NCBI GenBank assembly: GCA_037953625.1
Contig: CM075652.1
Location: forward strand, 16,202,501 to 16,266,500
Direction: 5' to 3'
Length of the DNA: 64,000 nucleotides
Source: Crotalaria pallida
Taxonomy: Eukaryota; Streptophyta; Magnoliopsida; Fabales; Fabaceae
Positions 1 through 11,897 of this stretch are shown piece by piece (position 1 is the first letter of the stretch; every line of letters starts with the position of its first letter). The notes beneath the pieces were generated by a model. That model ran no database searches and had not been told where the DNA came from. It saw only the letters and a list, made by a program, of their open reading frames with translations. The position numbers and the translations under genes were made by a program.

Positions 1-1160
1 TAGCTACCACTATAGCATCCTAGAATTTACTTTCTAAGTAAAGGTAACGCAACCCGTCTTACCTCGGGCTTTTAAAAAGAACCTGGGTTGTGGTTCGGCG
101 ACGATGACGGCGTCGGTGTTGCTCCTCGTTAGCGAGAACGATCGCGGTTGGACCAAGGCAAGAGCTTCGAGCTTCAGGGCACCCAACACAAGCCCGGTGC
201 GATCACGGTCGGTAACGACGCCGGTGTGATCCGTGGAGAGAGAGAAAGCCCGGCCAAAGGGGAAGGAGAGAGAAAGCGGCTTTTGATGGAGGCGGCGGTG
301 AGCTGGGTCAGTGGTGAAACCGGCGGCCACGGCGGCGGCAGTTCTGGTGGAGTTAGAGAAAGAGAGAGAAAGCTCAAGGAAGAGGAGAGAGAGAAAGGGA
401 ACTCGGAGTCAAGAGGGAAAGGGAGAGGGAGAGAGAGACGGGTTAAAGGAGGGGAAAGGGGAGGCCAAGGTGAGGCGACCTTGGGCGGCGCCGGCGGTGA
501 AGGATGTGGAGGGAGAAGGAGAAGGCCGGAATCTATGGGGGAGGGGTGGAAATGGGGGGTTTGGCCCTTAAAACGCGTGTTTGGTGTTGCAGATCGCAGG
601 ATTTTCGCTTAAGCGAAAATATTTCGCTTAAGCGAAATCCCTTCAGTATTGCATTTTAACCATTTCGCTTAAGCGAACCCATTCGCTTAAGCGAATACTT
701 GAAATGTTGAAACTGTTACATTTTCGCTTAAGCGAAATATTTTCGCTTAAGCGAAATTCACAGGTACTGCTACTTCATCTTTATCCCATTTTTCTTATTT
801 TCAAACCGCCATAACTTCTTCGTTCGCCGTCGGATCTTGCTCAAATTTGACGAGCAAATTCCTAAAAATTGTACCTTCATATCCAACGGTGGGAATTGTG
901 TTTTGAGTCCTAATTCTTTTATTTTAATTTCTTATCCTATTTATTTCGTTTAACACTGAATCACCTGTTTGCCTCGTCCGTTCCTAACTTAATTTACTAC
1001 TTCTTACTTTCCTAAACCAATATTATTATTATTATTATTAATCTTTTCTAATGCTTGAACACTTCTTTTAATACCTATTTATGGTTTATTATTATTATCT
1101 CAATTATCCCAAATTATTATTAATTTATTTGCACTTAGGTTTAAAATTTGGGATGTTACA
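1..1160 (-). mobile_element. LTR fragment (start outside window)
   Basis: The block ends in GGGATGTTACA, the reverse complement of the TGTAACATCCC that opens many plant Ty3/gypsy LTRs, so I read it as a minus-strand LTR whose other end lies left of the window. A GA-rich stretch (about 230-560), six copies of a 14-bp palindrome (604-755) and a TAA microsatellite (about 1019-1041) are its main contents. Immediately to its right the pol reading frame of another element begins without a gap, suggesting this LTR inserted into that pol. Open frames here are GA/CT-rich and show no recognisable domain. The family is unknown. Confidence 0.55.
604..755. repeat. Cluster of six TTCGCTTAAGCGAA palindromes
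   Basis: Six exact copies of the perfect 14-bp palindrome TTCGCTTAAGCGAA start at 604, 623, 664, 682, 723 and 742. They form three pairs with starts 18-19 bp apart and pairs about 60 bp apart. Reading the LTR on the minus strand they lie about 400-560 bp from its start, roughly U3. Confidence 0.9.
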
Positions 1161-3958
1161 CTAGGCATGCAGGTGAAAGAGAATAGCATTGTCCTAGAAA
1201 TGTTGCAGGTTACAAATGAGTTTGTGGGTTTGATTAATGTTGGCTTACCGACAAGTGTACCGGGTCAGCAAGTAATATAGTCAGCAAGACCAGTTATCGT
1301 CCCACAGAGATTGTAAATTGTTTCAACTATTTTCACCTAAGAGTAGTTAAAAGCAAAATCTATTAACTAGAATTATTTTTAAAATTGATTTTGAATTGAA
1401 ATTAAAATTAGAACTAATGCTGAAATTTACAAAGGTTTTGAATGCAGTGGAGAAAAGTGATTAGGAACTCGATTTCATTGCAGGCATCGTTTATTAATCA
1501 TGAATTATTGTTTTTTCTTAAATCAAGAACAAATTCCTAAGGTAGTAATTACTGGATCCCTCTTATGCAATTACTGTTTATTATTCAATTTGATAATTCT
1601 TAATCCCTTAAGAAATTAAACCATTAAATAACCTTTATTAAAACAGTGGAATTTATGAAAAGTTATATAAAAATCCAAAGGTATTCCTACGAGTTGGATA
1701 GTTATACTGATTGATTGAAAGGCCTATTCTAAATCCTTATTTTACAATTTCAGATTTAGAGATCCAAACATAAAGTGATCAAGTTCATGCATAACAACTA
1801 AAACAAAATCAAACGCTTGATTTAAAAACGCAAAAACGTCAATTCATTAATTAAAATAAACTATCTATGCAAATTCACCATGTTCCTAACACAAGGGTTT
1901 TAGTTACACATAAAGAAAGGAAGAACAAAAACAATAATTGTGGAATTCATTCCTAAATTACCACAAAAACGCTTCGAGCTTCAATGGATGCCTCCTTGAA
2001 TGCTTCCTAGATGCGTAATCTCCCTTATACCAAAGCTGCTAACCAAGTTTCTAATCCTAGTTTTAATATAAAATTAGAAAACCTAAGAGAATCTTTCAAA
2101 ACTGATCAGAAATTGGCCCAACCGGGCCTGGTACAAGTGACATGCGCCTGGGCGCGCCAGGTCTGATCAAAGGCCCTCAGCGTTGTGGCCACACCTGGGC
2201 GTGGTGCCCCACGCGCCTGGGCGTGGGCCACCTCTTCCGACTCCGTTTCGCTCCGTTCTTGCACCATTTTCAAGGTTCTTTCATCCTCTTTCCAATTCCA
2301 TATTTATTTTCTTCAATTAAGCTCTAAAAGTACCTGAAATCATGAACAAACGGATCAAAAATTTCAAAGGACTCTATTACTAATAAAAATCCTAAAACTA
2401 ATAAAAACATCCTAAGTTTACAAGAGAAACAAGCCAAATCCATAATAAAAGGAGGTGAAATTAAGCCCAAAAGCATCATATATTAGACCCAAATCAATTA
2501 AGGAGAGACAAGCTGATGATGAGGAATTGCAGAAACAGTTGGAAAGGACAACAGAAGGGGTGGAGCCTGATTTCAAGAAGGGTTCCGATGGGATTATTTG
2601 ATTCAGAGACAAGGTGTGTATTCCCATGGACTTTGAAGTAAGAAGAATGGTCCTAGAAGAGGCTCACAAGAGTAAACTAAGTCTTCATCCAGGTACCACA
2701 AGATGTATCGGGACTTGAAGAGATTATTTTGGTGGTCAGGATTGAAAAAGGATGTGGTTTACTGCGATCCTTGGAAATTCCAGGATGGAATTAACAATAT
2801 TTTGAGCAATCTAGTAACTAAGTCTTTCATCCAGGTACCACCAAGATGTATCGGGACTATACATGTGCTTAGTTTGTCAGAAAGCAAATATTGAACACCA
2901 GAAATCAAGTGGTTTACTGCGATCCTTGGAAATTCCAGGATGGAAATGGGACTGCATTTCTATGGATTTCATCTCAGGATTGCCAAGAACCACATCAAGT
3001 TGTGAAGCCATCTGGGTAGTAGTTGATAGACTAACCAAATTTTCTCATTTCATTCCCATGAATATGAAATACAGTTTGGAAAAGTTGACACAGCTGTATA
3101 TCAGAGACATAGTCAGATTACATGGAGTTCCTTCCAGCACAATATCTGACCGTGATCAAAGATTTCTATCCAGATTCTGGCAGAATCTTCAGCAAGCACT
3201 GGGTACTAAGCTTAAGTTCAGTACAGCTTACCATCCACAGGCAGATGATCAACCTGAGCACACTATACAGTCCCTTGAATATTTGTTACTGACTTGTGTG
3301 CTTGAGTAATCTAGTAACTGGGAGAAACTCTTGCCATTGGTGGAATTTACCTATGGGCGGAAATGTAGAACCCCACTTTGTTGGTTTCAAATCGGAGAAA
3401 ACTTGTTCATTGGTCCAGACATTGTTCAAGAGACAACTCAAAAGATCAGAATGATCAAGGACCGAATGAAAGCAGCCCAAGATCGTCAGAAAAGTTATGC
3501 TGATAAGCGTAGGAGACCCTTAGAATTTGATGAAGGAGATCATGTATTCTTAAGGGTAACACCTACTACAGGTATTGGTCTGGCGATTAAGTCCAAAAAG
3601 CTTACTCCAAGGTTTGTTTGACCTTACTAGATCTTGGTAAAGGTTGGGCCGTTAGCATACAAAATCGCTTTACCTCCGCAGTTGTCCAAATTTCATGATA
3701 TTTTTCCATGTTTCATAACTAAGGAAATACATTACTGACCTTTCTCATGTGATTACAATTGATGACTTTCCATTGAAAGAGAATCTAACTTTTGAAGTGA
3801 AACCAGTCAGAATTGAGGATCGGCGGGTTAAACAACTCAGAGGCAAGAAAATTTCATTGGTGAAGGTTATCTGGAACAGATACAATGTGGAAGAAGCCAC
3901 ATGGGAGCAAGAGGATAAGATGAAAGAGAGTCATCCACAACTTTTCAACACTAGTTGA
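1161..3958 (+). pseudogene. Decayed Ty3/gypsy chromovirus pol (integrase and chromodomain)
   Basis: This is the 3' part of a retrotransposon polyprotein: the linker before integrase, the integrase core and a C-terminal chromodomain. The frame starts at 1161, is split by a solo LTR at 1238-2496, and resumes after the target duplication. An in-frame TGA lies at 2599. Between 2681 and 2950 the zinc-binding region is scrambled by partial duplications. The core is at 2863-3309: SMDFISGLP and TISDRDQRF carry the two Asp, and TAYHPQADDQPEHT carries the Glu. Further shifts and stops precede the chromodomain (3749-3958), where WNRYNVEEATWEQED is typical. A purine tract and the 3' LTR follow directly. 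A Del/Tekay-type chromovirus is likely. It cannot make an active product. Confidence 0.85.
1238..2496 (-). mobile_element. Solo LTR, family Y (minus)
   Basis: A 1,259-bp LTR reading TGATTTGGGTC...AAGCCAACA on the minus strand, flanked by a 5-bp target duplication ATTAA (1233-1237 and 2497-2501). It interrupts the chromovirus pol; removing it with one duplication restores the reading frame across the site. GCGCCTGGGCG-type motifs lie at 2143-2230. No internal region is present, so it is a recombination-derived solo LTR. A related copy in the opposite orientation is at 14070-15354. Confidence 0.9.
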
Positions 3959-3982
3959 ATTTCGGGGACGAAATTCTGGTAA

Positions 3983-3994
3983 GTGGGAGAGGAT
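3983..3994 (+). other. Polypurine tract of the chromovirus
   Basis: GTGGGAGAGGAT lies directly before the LTR start TGTAACATCC at 3995 and just after the chromodomain frame and a GGGGACGAAATTCTGG stretch. This is where a plus-strand primer should be in a Ty3/gypsy element read on the plus strand. Confidence 0.75.
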
Positions 3995-4270
3995 TGTAAC
4001 ATCCTGATTTCTAATTCCGAGCATAATTAGAATAAATCTAAGTTAGAATTAAAGGAATTAACAATAGCAAATCGTGTCTAGGAGTAAGAGGGGTGTCTTA
4101 GATCTAGAAACACTTAATATATGAAAATTAAGCAAAGTAATCGATTATCAGCATTTTGTGAAGGAAGTAATCGATTACTTTTGGAGAAGTAATCGATTAG
4201 CTGCATTCTGTGAGGAACCAAATAATTGAAAAATTAAGGAGATAGTCGATTACTTGGTGAAGTAATCGAT

Positions 4271-5779
4271 TGTTGGGATTCTGGCAAGTGTACCAGATCG
4301 TACAAGTAATATAGACAATGAAGTCCGAGTATCGTACCCAAGGGAGTGACTGTTTAATTAATTCCACCTAATTAATATTACTTAGTGAACGAGACAAAGG
4401 ATTTATGAATTCGTAAATAAAAACAGAAATTAAAATAAATGACTCTTTGACAAGGGGAAAGGCGGGATGTAGTTTCGATGCAGGTTCCTAAATATTCTAT
4501 AACAAATTAATTTATTTTCCTTGAATTCCGAATTGGTTTTGCAAAGGTAGAAAACGCCTAATGTCTTAGTACGTTTCCGTATTTTAGATATTAATCTCCC
4601 AATGATGTCTCAAGAGAGCCTTAAAAACCTTACCCTTTCATTAAGTTCAATCAAAACTTGTAAAAATTATCCAATTCATAGAAAACATGTCTGTGCCTAT
4701 GCAATTGAACTATTTGATTATTAGGCTAAATCCTAAATTCATATGTCTATTCATAAAGGATTTCCAAAAGTCATGAAACAGCTTCTTTCATGAGAAACAA
4801 ATAAGAATAATCAAACACAGAATTCAATAACGGAAAACAAAATTAATTTATTACTAGAAATATTGAAAAGGTTCCATTCATCTACTCCTACATCCCAAGG
4901 ATGGAATTAGTTCATACTTACAAGAGAAAACACAATAAACATGATAAAAATAATTACCATGAATCCTTGCGCTAACTTCGTGTTCTTCACAAAAACCTCC
5001 AATCCTTATTTCTTCTCCAAGTCTCAAATCCTAATCTACTATTATTCTATGGAGTTGTATGAGTGTCTCTTCCCTTCTCCTAGAATGAATCCTAATCCTA
5101 TTATTATATAGATAAAAACTAACCTAATTTTCAATCTAATGTGATAAGATTTCTATTTGAATAAAACTAATCCTAAATCTGAATATAATATGATAAGATC
5201 CTATTAGAATAAACTAATCTTTAAGAATCGTATCTACAAATAGAATTTATCATTAAAATCCTTCTAGAATCCCGTATTTGTGTCTGGCAGCAACTTCGTC
5301 ACTGATTTTGACCCCCAAGATGGACGAATTTGAGCAAGGCTATTTCTAGAAAAGTTGTAGATCGTTTCCTTAGCTTTAAAATGATATATAGATCGCCTCA
5401 TTTGGATAAGCGTAGCTCATGTTATGATCAAAACAGCGAATAGTGTCACTTTCTCCCATTTTGCGCGCCCAGGCGTGAAAATCCTGCGCCTGGGCGTGAT
5501 GGCCTGCGCCTGGGCGCACTACGGTCAACTTTTCTTCATTTTTTTTCCTCTTTTTCTTCCCAAATCAAGTACTAAACTCTCATTCTTCATTCCTTTGCAA
5601 AAATCATTGTTTTAAGAGCTTAAATACCTGAAAATAAACCAAACACATCAAAAGGTTCTAGAAATCTTATAAAGACAAAATTCCATTGTTTTATTCCAAT
5701 TCACTCAAGAAACAAGCCACTTACTATGTAAAAGGGAGGCAAAAAGGGTACAAAAACATCACATATTAGATCCCAATCA
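4271..5779 (-). mobile_element. Element Z, LTR copy a
   Basis: 1,509 bp, TGATTGGGATC...GAATCCCAACA on the minus strand. As the leftmost copy it is the 3' LTR of the array. GCGCCTGGGCG motifs are at about 5462-5520. A purine tract lies beside it at 5780-5792. The 63-residue open frame inside is repeated in all three LTR copies and has no recognisable domain. Confidence 0.9.
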
Positions 5780-5792
5780 CACCCCCAAACTT
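5780..5792 (-). other. Polypurine tract of element Z (copy 1)
   Basis: On the minus strand AAGTTTGGGGGTG directly precedes the LTR start TGATTGGG. The second interior has the same tract at 9592-9604. Confidence 0.8.
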
Positions 5793-7329
5793 AGCATTTT
5801 GCATGTCCCAGGCAAAAGTAAAACAAAAATTCAGAGCCTAAGATTCTCCCCTCTCAAGGTATAGCAACCTAACCATAAATTCCAACTCACCTACCCAAGA
5901 TACCTTTCTTCACTAGCAAATCACCGTAATGAAAACTAGTTGAAAAACAAACTCCAAGTGAGCAAAAGATTAGTGACCACACCACCTCTCAATATCTCTC
6001 ATGTGTATGGGTAATAATTATCAATTCACTCAAGTTCAAACAATGAAAGTATGTTACCATAAGCTTGACTATAGACCTACATCTCCACTGAATTTATTGA
6101 AAACATGCACAAATCATAATGTCTTTATTTGGTTGTAACGGGGTCATGGCTAAAAGTGTCAGGTGGGATAAAAGAATAAAAGGATAAACAAAGGGCTTAA
6201 TCAATGAAATCACAACACTTCCCTTTTAAATTATAAAATGAGCAATAAGGTAATTACACAATCACAACTCAATTCACTTGATTTTTCCTTTTCTTTCTTT
6301 TTCTTTTTCTATTTCTATTCTCTTCTTCTTTTCAATTTTTTTTAAGAACATTTGTTGCTCTTTTTTCTTTTTTTTAAGAAGAGAAATAGAAACATCAAAT
6401 TTTCAGCACTTACACTTTCACCAATTTCTAACATTCCACTTAATTGCTCATTCACAATTTCAAAGGTACTTCACAAGAATAATTCAATTTATGTAAGGTA
6501 CCAAAGAAAGTCCTTATATCTCAAAGCTCAAAGTGGACAACTAAGGGATCATTATGTCTCAAAAATTTGTTGAAGGCCACAAAAACACAAACCTAAGTGC
6601 CTTAATCATGTTCATGCATGCAATTCAATGTCAATTTTGAAAATGTCTCAAGTCAAGTTCTAGAACACATAGTCAAAGCGAACAACACTCATGAAAAAAA
6701 TAGGAGTTTCATCACAATATTCATTAAACATTACTCCTTCAAGTGTGTAGGCTCAAAATCTCACTGGTTAAGGTCAATTCACTAATCAATCATTCACAAC
6801 AAGTTTGCCAAACAACTAATTTTCAAAAATATTTCAAAGCTAAATCCAATTAGTATCTAGGTAAAACAAGTCGAAAATTACAATCAAGCATTTACACCTA
6901 TCAAAGGGACAAATCTAACACCTAGAATTAGTGCTTACTCATGCCAGGACACAAACCAACACAAAGCCAGGGAAGAAATCAAGTTCAGAAAAAATTTTAT
7001 TTTGTTACCCTCACCCCCAAACTTAGAATGTGGCTTGTCCTCAAGCAAAAAATCTATCCTAAACTACAAAATAAAAAAAAAACAAAAGGAAGGAGTTAGA
7101 GACTTCCCTTTGTAGCACAACATTCTCTCTTGATGCATCATGGAGGAGACTCCCCCAAACTTATTCACCTGTGTCACATGAACAACTAAAAATGGTGCTA
7201 AAAGCACCTCATTAGTAGTCACGTATAGAAAGTTCCAACTCTTTATTCAATTAAAAAAAAATTTCAAAACCTACATTACTGCATAACTACAGAGAATCCA
7301 CCAGGATCCCAAATCCTATAGCACAACTT
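5793..7329 (-). other. Element Z interior 1, non-coding part
   Basis: AT-rich sequence between the purine tract and the degraded ORF. It holds a pyrimidine/T-rich stretch (about 6280-6380) and no domain-bearing frame. The block at 9605-11159 in the second interior is a near-identical copy. Confidence 0.7.
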
Positions 7330-7963
7330 TCATGTTATGCAGCAATAACAAGTTATCCCTGGATCCCATGGAAATATACATGGATGATGTTGGAGCAAAT
7401 GTTTAAAAATAGTTTCATACCGTCCCGGGTCAAATGGTGCATTTTTCACTCCAAGCATCATCACATGGTGCTTGTCTTTTCCATCATGCATGGAGTCTAT
7501 GAAAGTGTAACTTCCATGGCTTAGCAAGGTTGCCTTTTCAGGCTCTAAAAAGGAGAACAATGGCTTATCATCATCATGAGCATCAGGGAAGACAATAAAA
7601 ATTTAAGGGGTAAATTGAAGGAAAAAATTTTGAGGGTTCCACATATTCATGCAATCCAATACATTTAGCAAGAGAAGAAAATTCATCATGCAAAGTGGAC
7701 CTTAATTCAACCCCTAGACTCATCCCATTATTCAATTTATCTTGTTTCACTTCCTCAATCTCATCATGCACAATTTTTTCTTTTTCTATGGGTTTAGAAA
7801 GGGAAGCACTTTGGTCTTCCATAATAGAAGATTTTTGTACCACCTCCTCTAAAAGACCATCAAAAACTTTAATCTCATCAAAAACATTTTGTGCAAAACA
7901 TGATGGAATAGGTGACGACAAAATAAATTTGATAAATTCTATGTCATCATGAGAATAAGCCAT
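7330..7963 (-). pseudogene. Element Z ORF, frameshifted copy
   Basis: This is the copy of the 205-residue ORF at 11160-11777. It is open from the ATG at 7963 to 7583, then shifts frame near 7590, where it reads GGGAAGACAATAAAAAT against GGAAAGTCATAAAAAT in the intact copy. The remainder continues in another frame (7330-7560). The protein sequences agree almost completely on both sides of the shift, so the break is recent relative to the duplication. Confidence 0.8.
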
Positions 7964-8059
7964 GTTACATAATAATAAAATAAAGAAAAATAAAAATATA
8001 TACCCAAGTTACACTAAGTAAAATTAAATTAGTACCAAAATTAATTAAAACAAAATCAC

Positions 8060-8083
8060 TCCCCGGCAACGGCGCCAAAAACT
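8060..8083 (-). other. Primer binding site of element Z (middle LTR)
   Basis: On the minus strand the LTR end CCCAACA is followed by a short AAGT-type spacer and then TTTGGCGCCGTTGCCGGGGA. From established knowledge this matches the 3' end of plant tRNA-Asp. The same site is at 11874-11897 beside the right LTR. Confidence 0.85.
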
Positions 8084-9591
8084 TGTTGGGATTCTGGCAA
8101 GTGTACCTGATCGTACAAGTAATATAGACAATGAAGTCCGAGTATCGTACCCAAGGGAGTGACTGTTTAATTAATTCCACCTAATTAATATTACTTAGTG
8201 AACGAGACAAAGGATTTATGAATTCGTAAATAAAAACAGAAATTAAAATAAATGACTCTTTGACAAGGGGAAAGGCGGGATGTAGTTTCGATGCAGGTTC
8301 CTAAATATTCTATAAGAAATTAATTTATTTTCCTTGAATTCCGAATTGGTTTTGCAAAGGTAGAAAACGCCTAATGTCTTAGTACGTTTCCGTATTTTAG
8401 ATATTAATCTCCCAATGATGTCTCAAGAGAGCCTTAAAAACCTAACCCTTTCATTAAGTTCAATCAAAACTTGTAAAAATTATCCAATTCATAGAAAACA
8501 TGTCTGTGCCTATGCAATTGAACTGTTTGATTATTAGGCTAAATCCTAAATTCATATGTCTATTCATAAATGATTTCCAAAAGTCATGAAACAGCTTCTT
8601 TCATGAGAAACAAATAAGAATAATCAAACACAGAATTCAATAACGGAAAACAAAATTAATTTATTACTAGAAATATTGAAAAGGTTCCATTCATCTACTC
8701 CTACATCCCAAGGATGGAATTAGTTCATACTTACAAGAGAAAACACAATAAACATGATAAAAATAATTACCATGAATCCTTGCGCTAACTTCGTGTTCTT
8801 CACAAAAACCTCCAATCCTTGTTCCTTCTCCAAGTCTCAAATCCTAATCTACTATTATTCTATGGAGTTGTATGAGTGTCTCTTCCCTTCTCCTAGAATG
8901 AATCCTAATCCTATTATTATATAGATAAAAACTAACCTAATTTTCAATCTAATGCGATAAGATTTCTATTTGAATAAAACTAATCCTAAATCTGAATATA
9001 ATATGATAAGATCCTATTAGAATAAACTAATCTTTAAGAATCTTATCTACAAACAGAATTTATCATTAAAATCCTTCTAGAATCCCGTATTTGTGTCTGG
9101 CAGCAACTTCGGCACTGATTTTGACCCCCAAGATGGACGAATTTGAGCAAGGCTATTTCTGGCAAAGTTGTAGATCTTTTCCTTAGCTTTAAAGTGATAT
9201 ATAGATCGCCTCATTTGGATAAGCGTAGCTCAAGTTATGATCAAAACAGCGAATAGTGTCACTTTCTCGCATTTTGCGCGCCCATGCGTGAAAATCCTGC
9301 GCCTTGGCGTGTTGGCCTGCGCCTGGGCGCACTACAGTCAACTTTTCTTCATTTTTTTCCTCTTTTTCTTCCCAAATCAAGTACTAAACTCTCATTCTTC
9401 ATTCCTTTGCAAAAATCATTGTTTTAAGAGCTTAAATACCTGAAAACAAACCAAACACATCAAAAGGTTCTAGAAATCTTATAAAGACAAAATTCCATTG
9501 TTTTATTCCAATTCACTCAAGAAACAAGCCACTTACTATGTAAAAGGGAGGCAAAAAAGGTACAAAAACATCACATATTAGACCCCAATCA
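8084..9591 (-). mobile_element. Element Z, LTR copy b (middle)
   Basis: 1,508 bp, nearly identical to the outer copies. It is flanked by a PBS on its left and a purine tract on its right, so it serves as 5' LTR for the left interior and 3' LTR for the right one. No target duplication flanks it, which argues against an independent insertion. Confidence 0.9.
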
Positions 9592-11159
9592 CACCCCCAA
9601 ACTTAGCATTTTGTATGTCCCAGGCAAAAGTAAAACAAAAATTCAGAGCCTAAGATTCTCCCCTCTCAAGGTATAGTAACCTAACCATAAATTTCAACTC
9701 GCCTACCCAAGATACCTTTCTTCACTAGCAAATCACCGCAATGAAAACTAGTTGAAAAACAAACTCCAAGTGAGCAAAAGATTAGTGACCACACCACCTC
9801 TCAATATCTCTCATGTGTATGGGTAATAGTTATCAATTCACTCAAGTTCAAACAATGAAAGTATGTTACCATAAGCTTGACTATAGACCTACATCTCCAC
9901 TGAATTTATTGAAAACATGCACAAATCATAAGGTCTTTATTTGGTTGTAACGGGGTCATGGCTAAAAGTGTCAGGTGGGATAAAAGAATAAAAGGATAAA
10001 CAAATGGCTTAATCAATGAAATCACAACACTTCCCTTTTAAATTATAAAATGAGCAATAAGGTAATTACACAATCACAACTCAATTCACTTGATTTTTCC
10101 TTTTCTTTCTTTTTCTTTTTCTATTTCTATTCTCTTCTTCTTTTCAATTTTTTTAAGAACATTTGTTGCTCTTTTTTCTTTTTTTTTAAGAAGAGAAATA
10201 GAAACATCAAATTTTCAGCACTTACACTTTCACCAATTTCTAACATTCCACTTAATTGCTCATTCACAATTTCAAAGGTACTTCACAAGAATAATTCAAT
10301 TTATGTAAGGTACCAAAGAAAGTCGTTATATCTCAAAGCTCAAAGTGGGCAACTAAGGGATCATTATGTCTCAAAAATTTGTTGAAGGCCACAAAAACAC
10401 AAACCTAAGTGCCTTAATCATGTTCATGCATGCAATCCAATGTCAATTTTTAAAAGGTCTCAAGTCAAGTTCTAGAACACATAGTCAAAGCGAACAACAC
10501 TCATGAAAAAAATAGGAGTTTCATCGTAATATTCATTAAACATTACTCCTTCAAGTGTGTAGGCTCAAAATCTCACTGGTTAAGGTCAATTCACTAATCA
10601 ATCATTCACAACAAGTTTGCCAAAGAACTAATTTTCAAAAAATTTTCAAAGCTAAATCCAATTAGTATCTAGGTAAAACAAGTCGAAAATTACAATCAAG
10701 CATTTACACCTATCAAAGGGACAAATCTAACACCTAGAATTAGTGCTTACTCATGCCAGGACACAAACCAACACAAAGCCAGGGAAGAAATCAAGTTCAG
10801 AAAAAATTTTATTTTGTTACCCTCACCCCCAAACTTAGAATGTGGCTTGTCCTCAAGCAACAAATCTATCCTAAACTACAAAATAAAAATAAAAAAACAA
10901 AAGCAAGGAGTTAGAGACTTCCCTTTGTAGCACAACATTCTCTCTTGATGCACCATGGAGGAGACTCCCCCAAACTTATTCACCTGTGTCACATGAACAA
11001 CTAAAAATGGTGCTAAAAGCACCTCATTAGTAGTCACGTATAGAAAGTTCCAACTCTTTATTCAATTAAAAAAAAATTTCAAAACCTACACTACTGCATA
11101 ACTACAGAGAATCCACCAGGATCCCAAATCCTATAGCACAACTTCCATGTTATGCAGCA

Positions 11160-11777
11160 CTAACAAGTTATCCCTGGATCCCATGGAAATATACATGGAT
11201 GATGTTGGAGCAAATGTTTAAAAATAGTTTCAAACCCTCCCGGGTCAAATGGTGCATTTTTCACTCCAAGCATCATCACATGGTGCTTGTCTTTTCCATC
11301 ATGCATGGAGTCTATGAAAGTGTAACTTCCATGGCTTAGCAAGGTTGCCTTTTCAGGCTCTAAAAAGGAGAACAATGGCTTATCATCATCATGAGCATCA
11401 GGAAAGTCATAAAAATTTAAGGGGTAAATTGAAGGAAAAAATTTTGAGGGTTCCACATATTCATGCAATCCAATACATTTAGCAAGAGCAGAAAATTCAT
11501 CATGCAAAGTGGACCTTAATTCAACCCCTAGACTCATCCCATTATTCAATTTATCTTGTTTCACTTCCTCAATCTCATCATGCACAATTTTTTCTTTTTC
11601 TATGGGTTTAGAAAGGGAAGCACTTTGGTCTTCCATAATAGAAGATTTTTGTACCACCTCCTCTAAAAGACCATCAAAAACTTTAATCTCATCAAAAGCA
11701 TTTTGTGCAAAACATGATGGAATAGGTGACGACAAAATAAATTTGATAAATTCTATGTCATCATGAGAATAAGCCAT
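11160..11777 (-). CDS. Element Z internal ORF, unknown function
   Basis: An open frame of 205 codons beginning at an ATG about 95 bp downstream of the PBS, where gag normally starts. I do not recognise the protein. It is acidic in its first half, with no zinc knuckle, protease motif, signal peptide or membrane segment visible. The second half has motifs such as KPLFSFLEPEKATLLSHGSY and HHPCIFPWDPGITC. The copy in the left interior is almost identical but frameshifted. It could be a truncated gag remnant, an accessory protein or a captured fragment. The rest of the interior is non-coding. Confidence 0.5.
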   Translation of the reverse strand: MAYSHDDIEFIKFILSSPIPSCFAQNAFDEIKVFDGLLEEVVQKSSIMEDQSASLSKPIEKEKIVHDEIEEVKQDKLNNGMSLGVELRSTLHDEFSALAKCIGLHEYVEPSKFFPSIYPLNFYDFPDAHDDDKPLFSFLEPEKATLLSHGSYTFIDSMHDGKDKHHVMMLGVKNAPFDPGGFETIFKHLLQHHPCIFPWDPGITC

Positions 11778-11897
11778 GTTATATAATAATAAAATAAAGA
11801 AAAATAAAAATATATACCCAAGTTACACTAAGTAAAATTAAATTAGTACCAAAATTAATTAAAACAAAATCACTCCCCGGCAACGGCGCCAAAAACT

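Noticed and set aside
148..612. GA-rich open frames of 86-154 codons
   Set aside because: Low-complexity purine-rich sequence inside an LTR, with overlapping frames on both strands and no domain.
5424..5615. 63-codon frame repeated near 9237 and 13051
   Set aside because: It lies in the three Z LTR copies and overlaps their GCGCCTGGGCG motifs; copying explains its conservation.
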